Source of the DNA: Neurospora crassa OR74A
Lineage: Eukaryota > Ascomycota > Sordariomycetes > Sordariales > Sordariaceae
NCBI RefSeq assembly: GCF_000182925.2
Contig: NC_026507.1
Span: forward strand, 4,191,304-4,255,303
Direction: 5' to 3'
Length of the DNA stretch: 64,000 bases
Positions 49,401 through 63,407 of the stretch are shown piece after piece. The notes beneath the pieces were generated by a model. The model saw only the letters and a list, made by a program, of their open reading frames with translations, did no database searches and was not told the DNA's origin. The stretch's first letter is position 1; each line of letters starts with the position of its first letter. Made by a program: the position numbers and the translations under genes.

Positions 49401-52400
49401 TCGATTCTAATTACTAAAATAATAAGTTTAAACTTAAAGCTACTAATTAATAGATCCGCTTAAATTATTAACCCTTTAAACCTATAAAAGGGTAATAGAA
49501 ATCGGAAATTATAATAGTAAGGCCGAGATTTTTACTAATTATTTTTTCCCGAAGGTAAAGGTCTTAATGGATTACCTACCGGATTAGATTAAATTATTAG
49601 AAGGCGTTAACTTAATAACTATTAATAACCTAATTAATAAAGAGGATGTTTAGGATATACTTTCCCGGATAGTACTTAATAAGGCCCCCGGAATTAATTA
49701 GTACTTAAATAAATTTTTAAAGCTATATAAGCAATTATTCTAGTAGGCTATAATATATTTAGCATTTACTAGCCTCTAACTTAGCTATTTCCTATAGCGG
49801 TTTAAAGATACGAAAATTATTATTTTTAAAAAGCTTAGAAAGAGCACCGCCCAATAAAAATTAACGGGCGTATAAAAATTAATATCGCTACTCAATAATA
49901 TAGGAAAAATCTTCGAGGCATTCGTAATTAAAAGATTTATATAGGCAACCGAAGAGTTTAACCTCCTACCGGAGGGCTAAATAAATAATCGGGCAGGCTA
50001 TTTAATAGAATTTATAATCCGGGTAATTACTAATATAGTATATACGGCCTAAAAACTTAGAGCCGTAATGTCCCTTATACTCTTTAATTTAAAAAGAGCG
50101 TTCAATAGAGTTAATTATAGGTAATTTCTATATATTTTATAGGAAATATAACTCCTAATATAAATTATTAAATAAGTAGCGAATTTTATTACCGATAGGA
50201 GGGGTTCCCTCTTCTTTAATAACGAAATATCCCGCCCTTATATAATTACTATTAGTATACTACAAGGCTCCCCCTTCTCCTTTATTCTATTTATTCTCTT
50301 TATTACCCTATTATACCAGAAATTAATAATAATCCTAAATATAATTATAATCGGCTTTATAAATAATATTAATATTATAGTAGTAGCTTATACTATTAAA
50401 GAGAATTACCGGATACTATAAGTAACGTAGGAGGTATATTCGGAATAGGTAGGGGCGAGAGGTATAAAATTCGAAATAATTAAAATAGAGCTAATATATT
50501 TTATACGGACGAGGGTACTAAGGACGGAAATTCTTTAATTTAGGGATATTGTACTTCAACCGATGGAATTAATATAATTCTTAAGGGTATAGTTGGATTG
50601 TAAATTTAATTATAGGGTTTATATAAAAGTAATAAAAAAAAAAATAATAATTTAGACGAATATATTTACGAAATTAATAGCAAAGATATAAAGTTACTCC
50701 TTTATTCGGGTAAGGGAAATATATATTAAATATATTTGTAGTACTATTATATATAGAGCCTTAATATTTTATTAATTAACCGAAATTAATAAGAAACTAC
50801 GAAGGATTGTAATTAGGCTAGCGAAATATTAAACTAAATATTTAAAAATTATTGCCGGAGCGTACAAAATTATACTAGTAAGAAACCTAAAGATAAAAAT
50901 ATTCTATCCGCTATTTAACTTCTACCTTAATAAGAGGGTCCGAACTTTCGAAGAAAGGCTCGCCTAAATAGACTAAGCTTAGTTCGTACGGGGAATAGTA
51001 ATTTAAATCTCTAATTATATTTAAGTATAATAATTGAAAGGTTAGTTACCTACCGATAAATTAGAAAGTAATATAATTAAAATATAATAAGCCGAGGAAT
51101 AAGTGCCGACGGAGAAATTACTAATAATAGTAACCGGTCCCCCCCTAGATTTAAGGACCCTACTACCGCTATTATAAATTTTAAGACTAATAGCTACCGA
51201 CCGGGAGGAGTAGTTAAAAGATATAACGAATCGGAAATAGGTATTGTATTATAACTATTACCTAGTAGTAGCAATAGCGAAATTAAAGCGACGGTATAAA
51301 TTTATTATTGTTGATTTTATCCTTAAATTTAATAGAGAGGCTATTTAATGATATATAGTTAATATAAAAAAAAAAAAGGGAAAATATTAAAAATTAAGAG
51401 AAAATAAAGAAGAACTGTATTTATTAATTAAAACGAAGAATTCCTTCTTTATTTAAGTTAGGACGGAAATTATTAACCTCCGGGCCTTCTTCTATAAGAG
51501 GAAAGTACCGGACGTCCTAACCCCTATCTACGCCTATAGATTTAAAAAAGAGACTTTTACCTATATTATTCTAAATTGCCTCGATATAAATACTAACTTC
51601 TAAAACAATCCGGAAGCCTAGCTATTAATAAAAGAGGAATTCTAAAAGTTCCTAAACAACAGAGTTAAAATTAAAAGAATTTTATTATAAGTGTTAAGGT
51701 TAGGGAGGTTAAAAGAATACTATTTAATAATTAAATTAGAAGAGGAGTAATACGAAGAGATTGCGAGGTATTTTTAAAAAGAATATAAAATATTAATAAT
51801 ATTAAAATAGAAGGATAGGAGCGGGAAGGAAATAATTATACTAATTATAGGAGCTATTTAAACTGCAATTATAGTAAAAACTAAAAAATACTATTTAACG
51901 AACGTTTAATTATATTTAAAAAACTATTCGAATAGCTCTATTATACAAACCTAATTCGTAATAACCTTACAACGCTACTAAATTTAATTATTATTTATAA
52001 GGAGGTAGTTAAGAGGATCGATAATTATAGGGCTACTAAGAATAGAACTACTACTATTAAAATTGGAGACTATATAAATAAAAGTAATAAAATTGCTACT
52101 ACTAGATATAATACGTATAAGAATAATAGCGCTACTACTAGAGTTAAATATAATCCGAACTGGATTTATAGTACTACCGCTAGGAAGAGAAGGGATACGA
52201 CTGTAGCAAATATCTTTTATAATTAATTTATAATAACCCTTCTACTAAAAATCGGCGATATTATAATTAATAGCGTAGGGAAGACGCTTATAATTAGTAA
52301 ATAGTTCGTTATACTTTAAATAAATATATATATAACGAGTGAAATTATTAGTAATATAAATAAAAGTATTTAAATTAAATTTAAATTTATTTTAACTACC

Positions 52401-52420
52401 TAATACTATAGTAACAACTA
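46420..52420 (+). mobile_element. LINE retrotransposon of Tad/CgT1 type, RIP-mutated
   Basis: A non-LTR element on the plus strand, limits approximate. An ORF1-like region lies at about 46.7-48.2 kb. ORF2 carries an EEP endonuclease motif (NLIIIRDLNLYYS at about 48702-48740; family GDFN) and a reverse transcriptase (NNIGKIFEAFV near 49897; LQGSPFSFILFILF from 50260). The catalytic FxDD motif at about 50352-50365 reads FINN, so both Asp are lost. A His/Cys-type segment follows near 51570. Stop codons interrupt every domain. No poly(A) end or target duplication could be placed. Confidence 0.82.
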
Positions 52421-55219
52421 CCGCTTAAATAGTATTACGGGCATTATATAAACCTATAAGAATATTTAGTATATATATTTTATAAGTATAAAAGTAGGTA
52501 GTATTTTGGGTACCGCTGGCTAAGATAGAAGTTAAATAATAATAAAGGAAAGGAAATACGGAGAATAAGAGACTTACTAATCGCTGAAATAAGATAAATC
52601 TTTTTAGTAATAACTTTATAGAAGGTATTAGGGGAACTAAACTTATTACTATATAGGACGGAAGTAAAATCTAAAATATAGTAAAAGTAAGGAATTTTAC
52701 AAATAATATTAATTAAATTAGTATAAAAGCCGAAGAGAATAAAGAAGGAAGCTATACTAATTCGGGGGAGGATAATTACTAAGGAAATTGTAAAAGGTAC
52801 GAATAAAGAATATAAACTCCAAAAGTACAATTGTAGGGGATATAGGGCTTAGGGATACGCTAGGGGAAGGACCCTCTACGTTGGAAGTTAAATTAATCGG
52901 GCTAGGGCGATGATAATTAGAGGAAACTATTTTATTAGAAGGTATAATAGGGAGGAAGGAGAAGAAAGATTAAGAAGGGGTACTGTATAGGGGATTATAT
53001 AAATGAGGGAAGGGGGTCTTTATATTATTATAAATAAATATAGATCTATAGAGTAATAAAATAAATAATAGGGAGGAGGTATTTATAAACGGGGTAAGGA
53101 AGTGGAGAAGTAGAGTAATAGATAGGGAGATAGGACGGGGAAGTAGGAAGAAGGTAGAGGAAAGAATGGTAGGGAATAAGATAGAAAGGTAGTAGAGGAA
53201 GTAATATACTTAATCTAATCCTATTCCTATTATTCTTATTATTTTAGTATTAGAATAATATAGCAGTAGGAGAGACGAGATTAATTCGTTATAACGGTGG
53301 GTGAGAACCATTATAACTATAAATAAAGTAGGAGTAGCGTAGAGAATTACAACCGAGATGGAGTTAGGGGTTTTTATCCGGCGGTACTTAATACTATACG
53401 GTTTTCCCCTCCAGAGAATTGGAGAAGGACCCTATGCCAATAAGGCGCTATAGTTATAGCATAGGGAATAAGACTATTGATTAATCGATTATATCCAGGC
53501 GAAGCTTAAGGAGTAAATTGAATAATTTAATATAATAATCCAATATTAATAATATATATATATAGTATTACTACGGGCTCGATTACTAGTATTAGAGCAA
53601 TAAGGAGGTTGGACCTCTTCAAATTTTACAACTAAGCTCCGTATAAGCCGGAATTTACTAATATTGAAAAGGATTATTTTTATAAAATTTTTGAGGTAAG
53701 AAAATATATTAAAAAGCAATAGAAGGATTATACTGCTATTAAGAAAGCTACTTTAGGTAAGTACTAAGAATATTAATATTTGTAGTATATAATAGTTTGG
53801 CTAATAAATAGAATTTATAGCCCGTTTTAAAATCAATACCCCGCCCCCTCCTCCCCCAAATCAGTTTCAGTCTCGTAGTAGTAGTAGTAGTATTCCTATA
53901 GTTAATATATAAGATAATATTAATATTCGATATTTAACTATAATGTAGTAGTCTAATTTCTTTTTTTTTCTTTTTTTTTCTATATTTATTATATTAATAT
54001 TTTTCTTTTCCCCTTTTTTCTTTTAATCTTAATAATTCGACTCTCTTACCTAATCATAAATAATATATAATCTAAGTGAAAAATAAATATTATTTATATA
54101 TTTAATTTAAAAGCGCGGTTCAAAAATCTAAAATAAATAGCGCAGGTCCAAAGGTAGCCGAAATTTACAGTAGGCTACACAACGACTACCTCTTTTTTAA
54201 CCCGCAACTACTAAAGCCCTCCTTCAACGACTTTATTAATTTTACTTATACTACCTTCAAACTATATAAAAGTATAATTATATTAAAATTAGAATTTAAC
54301 GATATTATTAATAATTTTTCCGTATTCTTAAAAGGCGTACGTATATTTTTTGTATATAGTTAAAATTAACCTTTGGATTTGCAATTTTGCTCCGTATTTC
54401 CCTATTTTTACCTTTAACCTACAAAGATAATTATAAGGAGAAAAGGTTTTAGGAAGAATAAATTACTATTAAATATAGCTACTAATAAACGTAATACCGA
54501 AGGTAGATAGGAGCCCCCTTTTATCGTAGGTCCTAATTAGTAACCTTTTATTATAAAACCTAATAGTTAGCCTAAATATCCTTATTAAGAATATACTTCG
54601 TATAAAGATAATAATACTACTATATAGGTACTTATAGCTAATTATAATTATAAGGGTAATTCGGACGTTAATATAGTTGCGGGTAATAATAATCCCCTAT
54701 TATTTTCCGGACTTTATATAAATTATTAGCTATTTTTATATATATTATTATTAGTCTTATATGCGCTAACTATTTATATAGTTCGCCCTATAGGTATATA
54801 GTACTATTTTACTTATAGTCGGTAGGAAAAACTATACTATAATAGCCGGATAAAAACCCTCCGCTTTATTATTGTTATAACACTATATCAACTCCGTACT
54901 ATCCTATTTTCCTTCCTTTCAATATAACTTTACTATTATAACCGAGGCTATAAACTTTAATTATATATATAGCCGACCCTATATAAGTCATTTGCTGCTT
55001 AGGGTTTGGATATTTCTCGCCTTTAGGTTTCCTAATTGGGATTTTTCTCCCCCCCCTAACTTCCCAATTGGGATTTTTCTCGCCTTTCTCGCTTCCCATT
55101 GGAGGATGGGTGGGGAAAACTCCACTCTGCCCACACATTAATTCTAATATTTGTAGCAAAATAATTTCCAAACGTAATAAAACTTATAAAAATACGTATA
55201 ATACTAAAAGAACTATATT
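52421..55219. other. RIP-mutated repeat remnant between the LINE and chromovirus 2
   Basis: Mostly AT-rich, no gene. Two patches are much less mutated: about 53395-53480, and about 54990-55140, where TTCCYAATTGGGATTTTTCTC occurs twice. A (GTA)n run lies near 53876. The region near 54110-54330 reads like a degraded gag or unknown ORF and cannot be assigned. Confidence 0.45.
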
Positions 55220-55224
55220 ATAAG
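55220..55224. repeat. Left 5-bp target-site duplication of chromovirus 2
   Basis: ATAAG, identical to 63403-63407 after the 3' LTR. Confidence 0.93.
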
Positions 55225-55460
55225 TGTCATAGCACTGGCAGGTGCTATGCCCGGTCGTACTACCGCCTGGATGTATAACCTGTTATATTTATATGTACAA
55301 CCGGTCTGGGCAATTAAAGTTAGCAGAACGGAGTATATAAGCTTCTCCATTCCTGCCGGCCTTCGGCCACCTTTCCTTTCCTACTTCTTTAGCTTTACTA
55401 ATTTATTCAAATCGACTTCTTTGGCCCAGCCTTGCCTGTGCCCAGAATCGTACTATTACA
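55225..55460 (+). repeat. 5' LTR of chromovirus 2
   Basis: 236 bases from TGTCATAGCACTGG to CTATTACA, with normal TG...CA ends. It has kept a GC-rich composition, including CTGCCGGCCTTCGGCC, unlike its 3' partner. Confidence 0.95.
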
Positions 55461-55697
55461 CTTTAATAAAATTAATCTCTATAACGGGAACGTTATAAAA
55501 TATCCCACTTTATTCGAACAACCCCGTTGCGTACGAACCCTATAGCGTTGAGAGATTCATGCGTATTCCGAGCTTAATAAAGACGATTATTAATAACCCT
55601 ACGAATTGTATACAAATTATATTTTAAAGTATATCCCGCAATACCTATTCTACGACCCTATTACTCTCTAATTAACCTTATTAAATTAATTATTATA

Positions 55698-58600
55698 GTG
55701 CAATCGTCTGCGTGCAAGCCCCCGGGTAGCACTTCAAAGTCGCCCACCAAAACCAACCCGCCCGCTAACGATAGTAACAATAATAAAGAGTTTCTATACT
55801 TCTTAAATAATACTTACAATAATAAATCTATTAATAAACTCGATTATAAAGATCCCCCTTCGCCCTTAGAGTTCTGTGCAAAGGAAAGGCCCGACGCTAC
55901 TTTAATACTAGCTCAACCTAAAGATAAATAGGTATATATATCCCCTAATCCTCGCCTCAAATAGGTCAAATTTACTAATAATACTGAAGCAATTTTAAAC
56001 TATCGCAAAAATCAACTCGATAATATATATTTGCATTGTATATCAATCGAAGCTATAGGACTCTCGTTTAAGTTTTCCCCTCCCGAGGACGGAGAGTCCC
56101 CTTCCGAAATTATTAATCGTAATTCCAAATACTATATCGAACCCGACTTTAACAACCCGCCGTTAGGATACTATTTAATTTAAGACCTCAAATATATCTA
56201 TATACGAAATATACTTCCCTATATCGAAAACTTTAAGTATAAGGAAATTATAAGCAGCATCTAGGATAATATTATTATTAAAACTAATTAACTAACCCAG
56301 ACCTTCGACAAATAAAAAGCAGGCACCTTATATTTTAAACTAATTACAAACGCTAGAAAGAAGTTTAAATTTTCTAAATTTAATAGAAGTATAAATATAG
56401 ATTCTTTTAAATAAACCTTTAAGAAGGACCTAATTAATATATAGATCGAAATCTACTTTAGGTTCCTAATATTAGAAGCTTACACTACTTTAACCCCTTA
56501 CCTCCGCCGTTTAGTAAGTAGTATCGATGCAAATTTAAATAATTTAAATCGCTAAATTCTATTTCTATTTCAGAAGGGGGCTAAGGCCTAAATAGCTTTA
56601 GAGAAATATTGAACCGCTAACAAACCTATCTCTACCAAAACTCTATATATAAGTAAGGAAGATTTCAATAAAGTTATAAATAACAAAATCAAACGTATAC
56701 TCGCCTTAGAAGTAGCTAACGTACTAGGTGAGGAATATAAAGAGTATAAGGACAAAATTACAGTACTAACCCAACAATTTACTAAAAAATTCAATAACCT
56801 TATAATTAACGCTAATTCTAAGATCACCAACCTAGAATCCACTTAGAATACCTAATTCAATTTAACTACTAGATAGAAGGATACCCTAATGTAGCAGAAG
56901 GCTAACTGGGCTAAATAAAAGAAGGAGCTCCTATTTAATAAGGACAATATAGAGTTGGAGTATTTAAATAAATAGACCTAATTAGAAGAAAATAATATTA
57001 AACTCTATAATTCTATTATTATTTATAATAATAGGATCTAATGTTTAATAGATACTATTACTAACTTAAAGAAGTTTTAAGCTATTACGTCGGGTAGAAG
57101 TAAAGCTCCCCCAACTCCTAAAGAGTCTACCGATTTAGTCCGAAAGAGTAAAGCTCCTAAAGCTACCCCTTTTATTTATTTATCTATTGAAAATATCTAT
57201 AACGATTATATTGGTACTCTAATAAGGATTCTTATAAGTAAATTCTCGTCCGGAATTCGAATACGCTCCGTAGCCGGTAATTATAGTCGCCGTACCCGCT
57301 TCACCCACTCTTATAACGGTACTAAAGAAATTATAAAAGGAGCCCAAGCTCGACTTAGTAGAGCTATAGGAAGTAGTAGTCCTCTAAATAATAACGACCC
57401 TTCGGACGATAACTGTAGTAATAAAAAGGATTAGCCTAACTATAAACTATATTTACCTAAATATAAAGATCCTAATTTCTAAGAACGTAGTTATAGCTAT
57501 ACCCCTCTCTTAATAACGCCTCTCTTAGTAATATCCCTTATAAGTAAGAAATCAATTAAAGTTCCGGAAATTCCTCAATTCTTCAATAACCTAAATAAGG
57601 ATAAGGTTATATTCGATATTTAGTACTACTAAATAGAAAATAAGTTTTATATTAATACCGATTATTATACTAATAACTGTATTAAATTCAATAATATCTT
57701 TAATTGTTTAGGGGGCTCCGCTATAGAAAATATACTACCTTTTCTAAATATTACCTATCCTAACTACTTAGTTACTAATGAATAATTAATAAAGTATTTT
57801 TAGGAAGCCTATTACAATTATAATTCTTACGAAAAGGTAATATAGGACTTCTAGAATCTCTATATAAAAGCGATTAACTATTTTAAAAACTTTAAAATTA
57901 AATTCATTCGCTTCGCTAATTAATACTATTACCCCAAGGACTAGTAGAAGGCCGAATTATATTACTATTTAACAACCTACCTCTGCGGCCTATTAAAACT
58001 ATCCTATCTTAACGCTATAATTAATTTCGATAAATATTATAAATTACTATAATCCTTAGACGAAGGTAAATATATAACCGACGGTATAAATTAGAAGTCG
58101 ATAACTATTTCGATATTTAAAAAATCGGGTTATTCCGCCCCTTCGACCGATTCCCGCCGAAATTTAGTAAAGGCTACTAACCCTAATAAACCTAAAATTT
58201 TATTTAACTATTCCAAACCTATAGAAGCTAATATTTATAATAAACACCCTTCTAATAAGGAATTAAAGCGTTTATATCACTTAAGTCTATACTTTACATA
58301 TAAAAAGCCGGGATATTTATCTACCGCCTATCTAGAAAAGGCTAAATAGGATAAGGTATTTAATGCCCGTATTACTAAAATTGTTAATTAAATTTAGGGA
58401 GATATTACTTCGGGAGGAAAAGATGATAATAAGATTAACCCTATCCTAGGAGAAGCCGAAGAGGAATCTTCCAATTAGGATTATAACTAATTAGAAAATT
58501 AATAACCCTAAAAGAAGTTTCCTTCCTAGGGGAAGTATCTATAACGTACGGGATTGCTAGTATTAAACTATCCGTAAATAATATATTTAATTTACGGAAG

Positions 58601-61600
58601 TATTTAGGGGGAAATAAATCCTCTTTCTTAGTACCCTATATAATAATTAATAATAGCCTAACAATAATAACCTATTCCGCACTAATTAATACTAGAGCCG
58701 ACGCATTTTTAATAATAAATATTATATTCGTAAAGAAAATTATAAATTAATTAAATATTCAATAATATTAAAACTTTATTCCGGGTTATATTACCCCCTA
58801 TAAAAAAACAATACCCAATACTATTAATTTAACCTTATAATCTACAATCTACATTTAAGGATATTACTTTCTAGATTAATAGATTATTATATTCCCTAGT
58901 ATAAAGAAAGATATAATTATCGGAAGGATATAACTAGTATAGTACAACGTTTTACTTAATTATAAAACTAATACCCTTCTTTTTCCTTATAATATATAAC
59001 TATACTCTTATATAAGTAATATCGAAATAAAAACCACTCCCAATCTACTTAAAGACCCTTCTTTCTAAGAGGATGTAAATTGGAAAGAAGCTCTTATAAT
59101 TAAAGAAAATAAAAGAAGGTGAAACGGAACTCTATTTTAAATCTATACCGCGGAAAAGAAAGATAAAAATACCGCAAAACCTAATAATCTAATTAAAGAA
59201 GCCCCGGTATTCCAAAAGGATAATATATACCAAATTATCCTTTAAATTATTTGCAACCTAAAAAAGAGAGTAACGAATTTACAACCCTAATCGAATACGC
59301 TTTCTATTGCTATACCCGCCTAAAGACTAAAATCCCTATATACTAGAGAACCCTGAAGACTTACTACCGTATTAGCCTAATAATAAGAATTCGACTAAAT
59401 AGAATATAAATTCTATAATAGACTACGGACCGTTTATTTAGAATTAGGCCCTCCGCCGGTTAGGAAGATAGGTAAGCTAATAATTATTGAATATAATTAC
59501 CCTTTGAAAGATAATTAAGGTCCTTACCGACTAAGGAAAATATTTTCCTAAGTAAAAGAATAACTAAAAAATTATATAGTAGTCAATTCGGTTACCTTTA
59601 ACTACTACCTCGAAAAAGGGTCGATACTCAAATCTATTAATTTATATGAAATTAATAGTTTAATTGAAAGTCTACAATCCGGAAAGGACCCTTTAGAGCT
59701 AAACGAAAACGAGTTAAAATAATTAGTTAATAAACAATTACCTCGTTGTTATAATAATTATCAAAATATCTTTAGTAAATAAGCTTTTAATACTCTACTA
59801 AAATTCTGCTCTATCGATTATAAAATTATATTAGAAAATAACCGACGGCCAAAAGAATTAGGGTATAATTCCTTATATAAAATAACCCTAGAAGAACTCG
59901 AAAAATATAGGAAGTATATTACCGAAAACTTCTAAAAGGGCTTTATTAAAACTAACTTAATACTATAAACCGCTCCTATTCTATTCATTCCTAAAGCTAA
60001 TAGAAGTCTCTGTTTTTATATAAACTACCGAAAACTCAATGCTCTTTCGAAAAAAGACTGCTACCCTTTACCACTTATCGAAGAAACGTTAATTCGCATT
60101 AGCAAGGCCAAAATCTTTATAAAGATCGACATTCGATAAACCTTTTATAGGATTCGGATAGACCCCGATTCAAAAGAATTAATAACCTTCCGAACGTATT
60201 ATAGGGCTTATAAATATAAAGTATTACCTTTCGGCCTATCTAATAGCCCCTTATCCTTCTAGAGATTTATTAATAATACTTTAATAAGATATATTAATAT
60301 ATTCTATAATGCTTATATTGATAATATCCTTATTTATTCTAATAATACGTTTAATTATAAAGACTATATAAGGAAAGTACTAGACCGACTCAAAGGAGCC
60401 GGCCTATAAACTAATATTAAAAAATACAAATTCTATGTAATAGAAACTAAATTCTTAGGTTTTATTATTAATATAAATAGAATTAGCATTAACCCTAAAA
60501 AAGTAACGGCTATAAAAGATTAGAAGGAACCAACTTCGGTTAAGGGAGTACAAATATTCCTAGGATTCTATAATTTCTACCGAAAGTTCATTTGAGAATT
60601 CGGGAGAATAACCCGCCTACTATATAAACTAACCCGAAAGGATTTAACTTTATTCGAATAGTCGAACGAGTACTAAAAGAGCTTTAAAGAATTAAAGGTC
60701 TGCCTATTAGAGGCTCCGGTATTAGCCTACTTTTTATATAATCGGGAAACTAAGGTAGAAATAGATATATCCGATAAAGTATACGTAGGAATTATATCCT
60801 AATACTAGCCGGATAGGGAATAGTACCCCGTAGCCTTTTATTTAAAAACTATAGCCCCGGCGGAATTGAACTACCAGATTTATAATAAAGAATTGCTAGT
60901 AGTTATTAGAGCTCTAGAAACTTAGAAACCTAAATTAAAGGGGGTCCGAAACACACCCTTCACTGTAGTCACCGACCATTAGGCACTAGAATACTTCGGC
61001 ATAAAGAAGCTATTTAATAGCTAGTAAGTATGCTAATTAGAATTCTTATTCGAATACCAATTCTAGATAACCTATTGGCCTAGTAAAGAGAATGTGATTG
61101 CGGACTTTTTATCTTATAAAACCGAAGACTTTAAGACTATAAAGGATAAGAAAGAGGATTAATATACTTTACGACTATTAAAGCCTAAAAATAATTATTT
61201 TGTATTCGCAAGAGATAAGGTCAATACCCTTACATTCGAGTTAGCCCTATTAAACGATTAAGAAGCTCCCTCCGCCCTCTTAAGCTTTAAATTAATAGAC
61301 TAATTACTACGGGTAAATAAGGAAGAGGAAAGCTTATCCGTATACCGAATAAAGGCTTCTAGGCTAAAGGACAGTCCCTTCCAAATTTAATAAGGATTAT
61401 TAACGTATATAGGTCGTTTGGTCGTCCTAAAGTAAGGCAACCTACGCACTAATGTAGTATATAAAACCTACTCTCAGCTACTAACGGCCCACCCTAGAAG
61501 GAATAAAATCCGAAAGCTATTATAAAATAAATATTAGTAGCCGGGTATAATAGCTAATATCGACTAGTTCGTTAATAATTACTAAATTTATAAATTATTA

Positions 61601-62720
61601 AAGGTCCCGAAGGATAAAACCCCCGGCCTCTACTACTCCATCCCAATCGAACTAAATAATAAACCCTAGTATTTTATTGTAGTAGATTTTAAATCTATAC
61701 CTATAAATAAGAAAGGTTATAATAACGTTTTAATTATTATAGACTATTTCTCCAAAATAATATAGACCTACCTATACAAGGACTTAGTAATAGCTAAGGA
61801 CGTAGCCCTCCTATTTTATAAGAGGCCTTTTCGTATTTTTAGACTACCCAGAGAGGTAATTAGTAATAATAGTCTATAATTTATATTAGACTTCATCTAA
61901 GAATTATTATAAATTTAGGAGATAAAGTAGAAGTTAGCTTCTCCGGGATATTCTTAAATAGCCGGCTAAATAAAGATTATAAATTAGTATATCGATTAAA
62001 GGCTATAGCTATTCGTTAATTATAATTAAAATAATTAGTCCTTAACTCTCTCTACATTAAATACTATATAAGCGACCCTTCCTTATAATAATTTAGGTAA
62101 TTTATCCCTATACGAAGTAGTATTTAGCTTCCCTATGCTAATTTTATTTAATTAGTCCCTAAAGTCTAACCTTAATAGCCTACCGACTAAGGAACGGCTG
62201 GCAAAATAGGAAGCCTAGGATATAGCCAAACGGGTAACAAAGTTCTATAAATAAACATAGGCCGCAATTACCAGAGTACAAGCGAGATAGACGGAATAAA
62301 CCAACCAATTGTAATATAAACCCAACTTTAAAATAAGAAATAAAATGTTCATTATCAAGCGGGGATGGTCTATAGATAGACTGAGCAATAAGTTAAACTA
62401 CCCCCTAACAAGAGTACCGTATAAAATCAAAGCACTGCGAGGCCACTTGTATAAATTAGAATTACCGGATTTATAGTGAGGTAGTAAAGTATATTATATA
62501 GATCGGTTAAAGAAAAATAGTAGTAACCCCCTACTAGGCTAGGTAAACGGGAACTTAGCGGGCGAGATAGTTAGGATTTAAGAAGAATAGGAGGTACTTC
62601 GTATTTTAATTTCGAAATTAAATTACGGCCGGTTGTAATATTAGATCGAATAAAAGGGTTAGGACCCAAACCTAGAATAGTATCCCGCTAGAAACTTTAA
62701 AAACTTACTAATAGTCGTAC
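55698..62720 (+). pseudogene. gag-pol of chromovirus 2, destroyed by RIP
   Basis: A 77-codon open frame at 55698-55931 covers the start of gag. Further on: a CX2CX4HX4C zinc knuckle at 58290-58331, where every Cys and His codon reads Tyr; a protease site at about 58680-58700 (ALINTRADA, active Asp now Asn); reverse transcriptase with INYRKLNALSKKDCYPLPLI at about 60020 and YIDNILIYS at about 60314-60340 (second Asp now Asn); RNase H VEIDISDKVYVGII and ELLVVI at 60750-60915; integrase IVVDFKSIPINKKGYNNV at about 61677-61730; and a chromodomain at about 62590-62720 (EVLRILISKLNYGRL, YPARNFKN). All are broken by stops. Confidence 0.88.
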
Positions 62721-62964
62721 GTAAATACTATCGAGAGAACGTCGAAAAGCCTAGACTCCTATTGTAATTAGATATCTAGGAGTAGAAGTAGTTAAAGGAT
62801 AAGCCCTAGGAGAATTACAATAATAATAATAAACCTATTATAGAAGGATAAAAGGGGACGGCGCTTAGGCGGTCAAATAGGTTAATAAGGAAGAAATAAG
62901 GATTAAGGGTAGGATTAATAAGCAGGTTCTACGGACGGAGTTATCGACCGAGAATAATATATAG

Positions 62965-63096
62965 TATTAGTAGCTTAGCGTAGTGGCGTAGAGGTAATAG
63001 ACTACAATATTATAAAAACTCTACCCCGAAGGTAATTATCCTCTACCTAGGAAGCAATTGTAGGTTCGAACCCTATTCGTATTACATTTTTTTTTA
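62965..63096 (+). other. tRNA-like segment with Pol III-type boxes and T-run
   Basis: GGTTCGAACCC at 63063-63073 matches the B-box/T-arm consensus. About 85 bases upstream, TAGCGTAGTGGCGTAGAGG (near 62978-62996) resembles an A-box/D-arm. Ten T follow at 63087-63096, as in a Pol III terminator. I cannot fold a proper acceptor stem or anticodon arm, so it is not called a tRNA gene. It lies between the chromodomain and the polypurine tract of chromovirus 2. Confidence 0.4.
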
Positions 63097-63166
63097 ATAT
63101 TTTACTTTTATATTTTTAAATTACTTACAGCTCTAGGACTAAGCCTTTAGAGGGGAGGGGGGGTAA

Positions 63167-63402
63167 TATTATAGTACTAGTAGGTACTATACCCGGTCGT
63201 ACTACCGCCTAGATATATAACCTATTATATTTATATATACAACTAGTCTAAGCGGTTAAAGTTAGTAGAATGGAGTATATAAGCTTCTCTATTCCTACTG
63301 GCCTTCGGCTACCTTTCCTTTCCTACTTCTTTAGCTTTATTAATTTATTCAAATCGACTTCTTTAGCCCAACCTTGCCTGTGCCTAGAATCGTGCTATTA
63401 CA
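63167..63402 (+). repeat. 3' LTR of chromovirus 2
   Basis: 236 bases, same length as the 5' LTR. It begins TATTATAGTACTAG (TGTCATAGCACTGG in the partner) and ends CTATTACA. The differences are C/T and G/A transitions in both senses, as RIP acting on both strands would leave. Confidence 0.95.
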
Positions 63403-63407
63403 ATAAG
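63403..63407. repeat. Right 5-bp target-site duplication of chromovirus 2
   Basis: ATAAG, identical to 55220-55224. Confidence 0.93.

Larger units (their letters stand above)
55225..63402 (+). mobile_element. Ty3/gypsy retrotransposon (chromovirus 2), full length, RIP-mutated
   Basis: Complete 8178-bp element with 236-bp LTRs, 5-bp duplication ATAAG and a polypurine tract AGAGGGGAGGGGGGG at 63149-63163, three bases before the 3' LTR. The order gag, zinc knuckle, protease, reverse transcriptase, RNase H, integrase, chromodomain places it in the chromoviruses. It is a different family from chromovirus 1: LTR length and sequence differ. Nearly the whole interior is RIP-mutated, but the 5' LTR and the first 200-400 bases are strikingly spared. 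Confidence 0.95.

Noticed and set aside
52480-52830. 116-codon hydrophobic minus-strand frame
   Set aside because: AT-rich RIP-mutated DNA easily yields Ile/Phe/Tyr/Leu-rich frames. No domain and no start context.
54899-55171. 90-codon minus-strand frame
   Set aside because: It spans the RIP-spared patch with a short direct repeat. The repeated KxPNxxxxGEK pattern reflects the DNA repeat, not a protein family.
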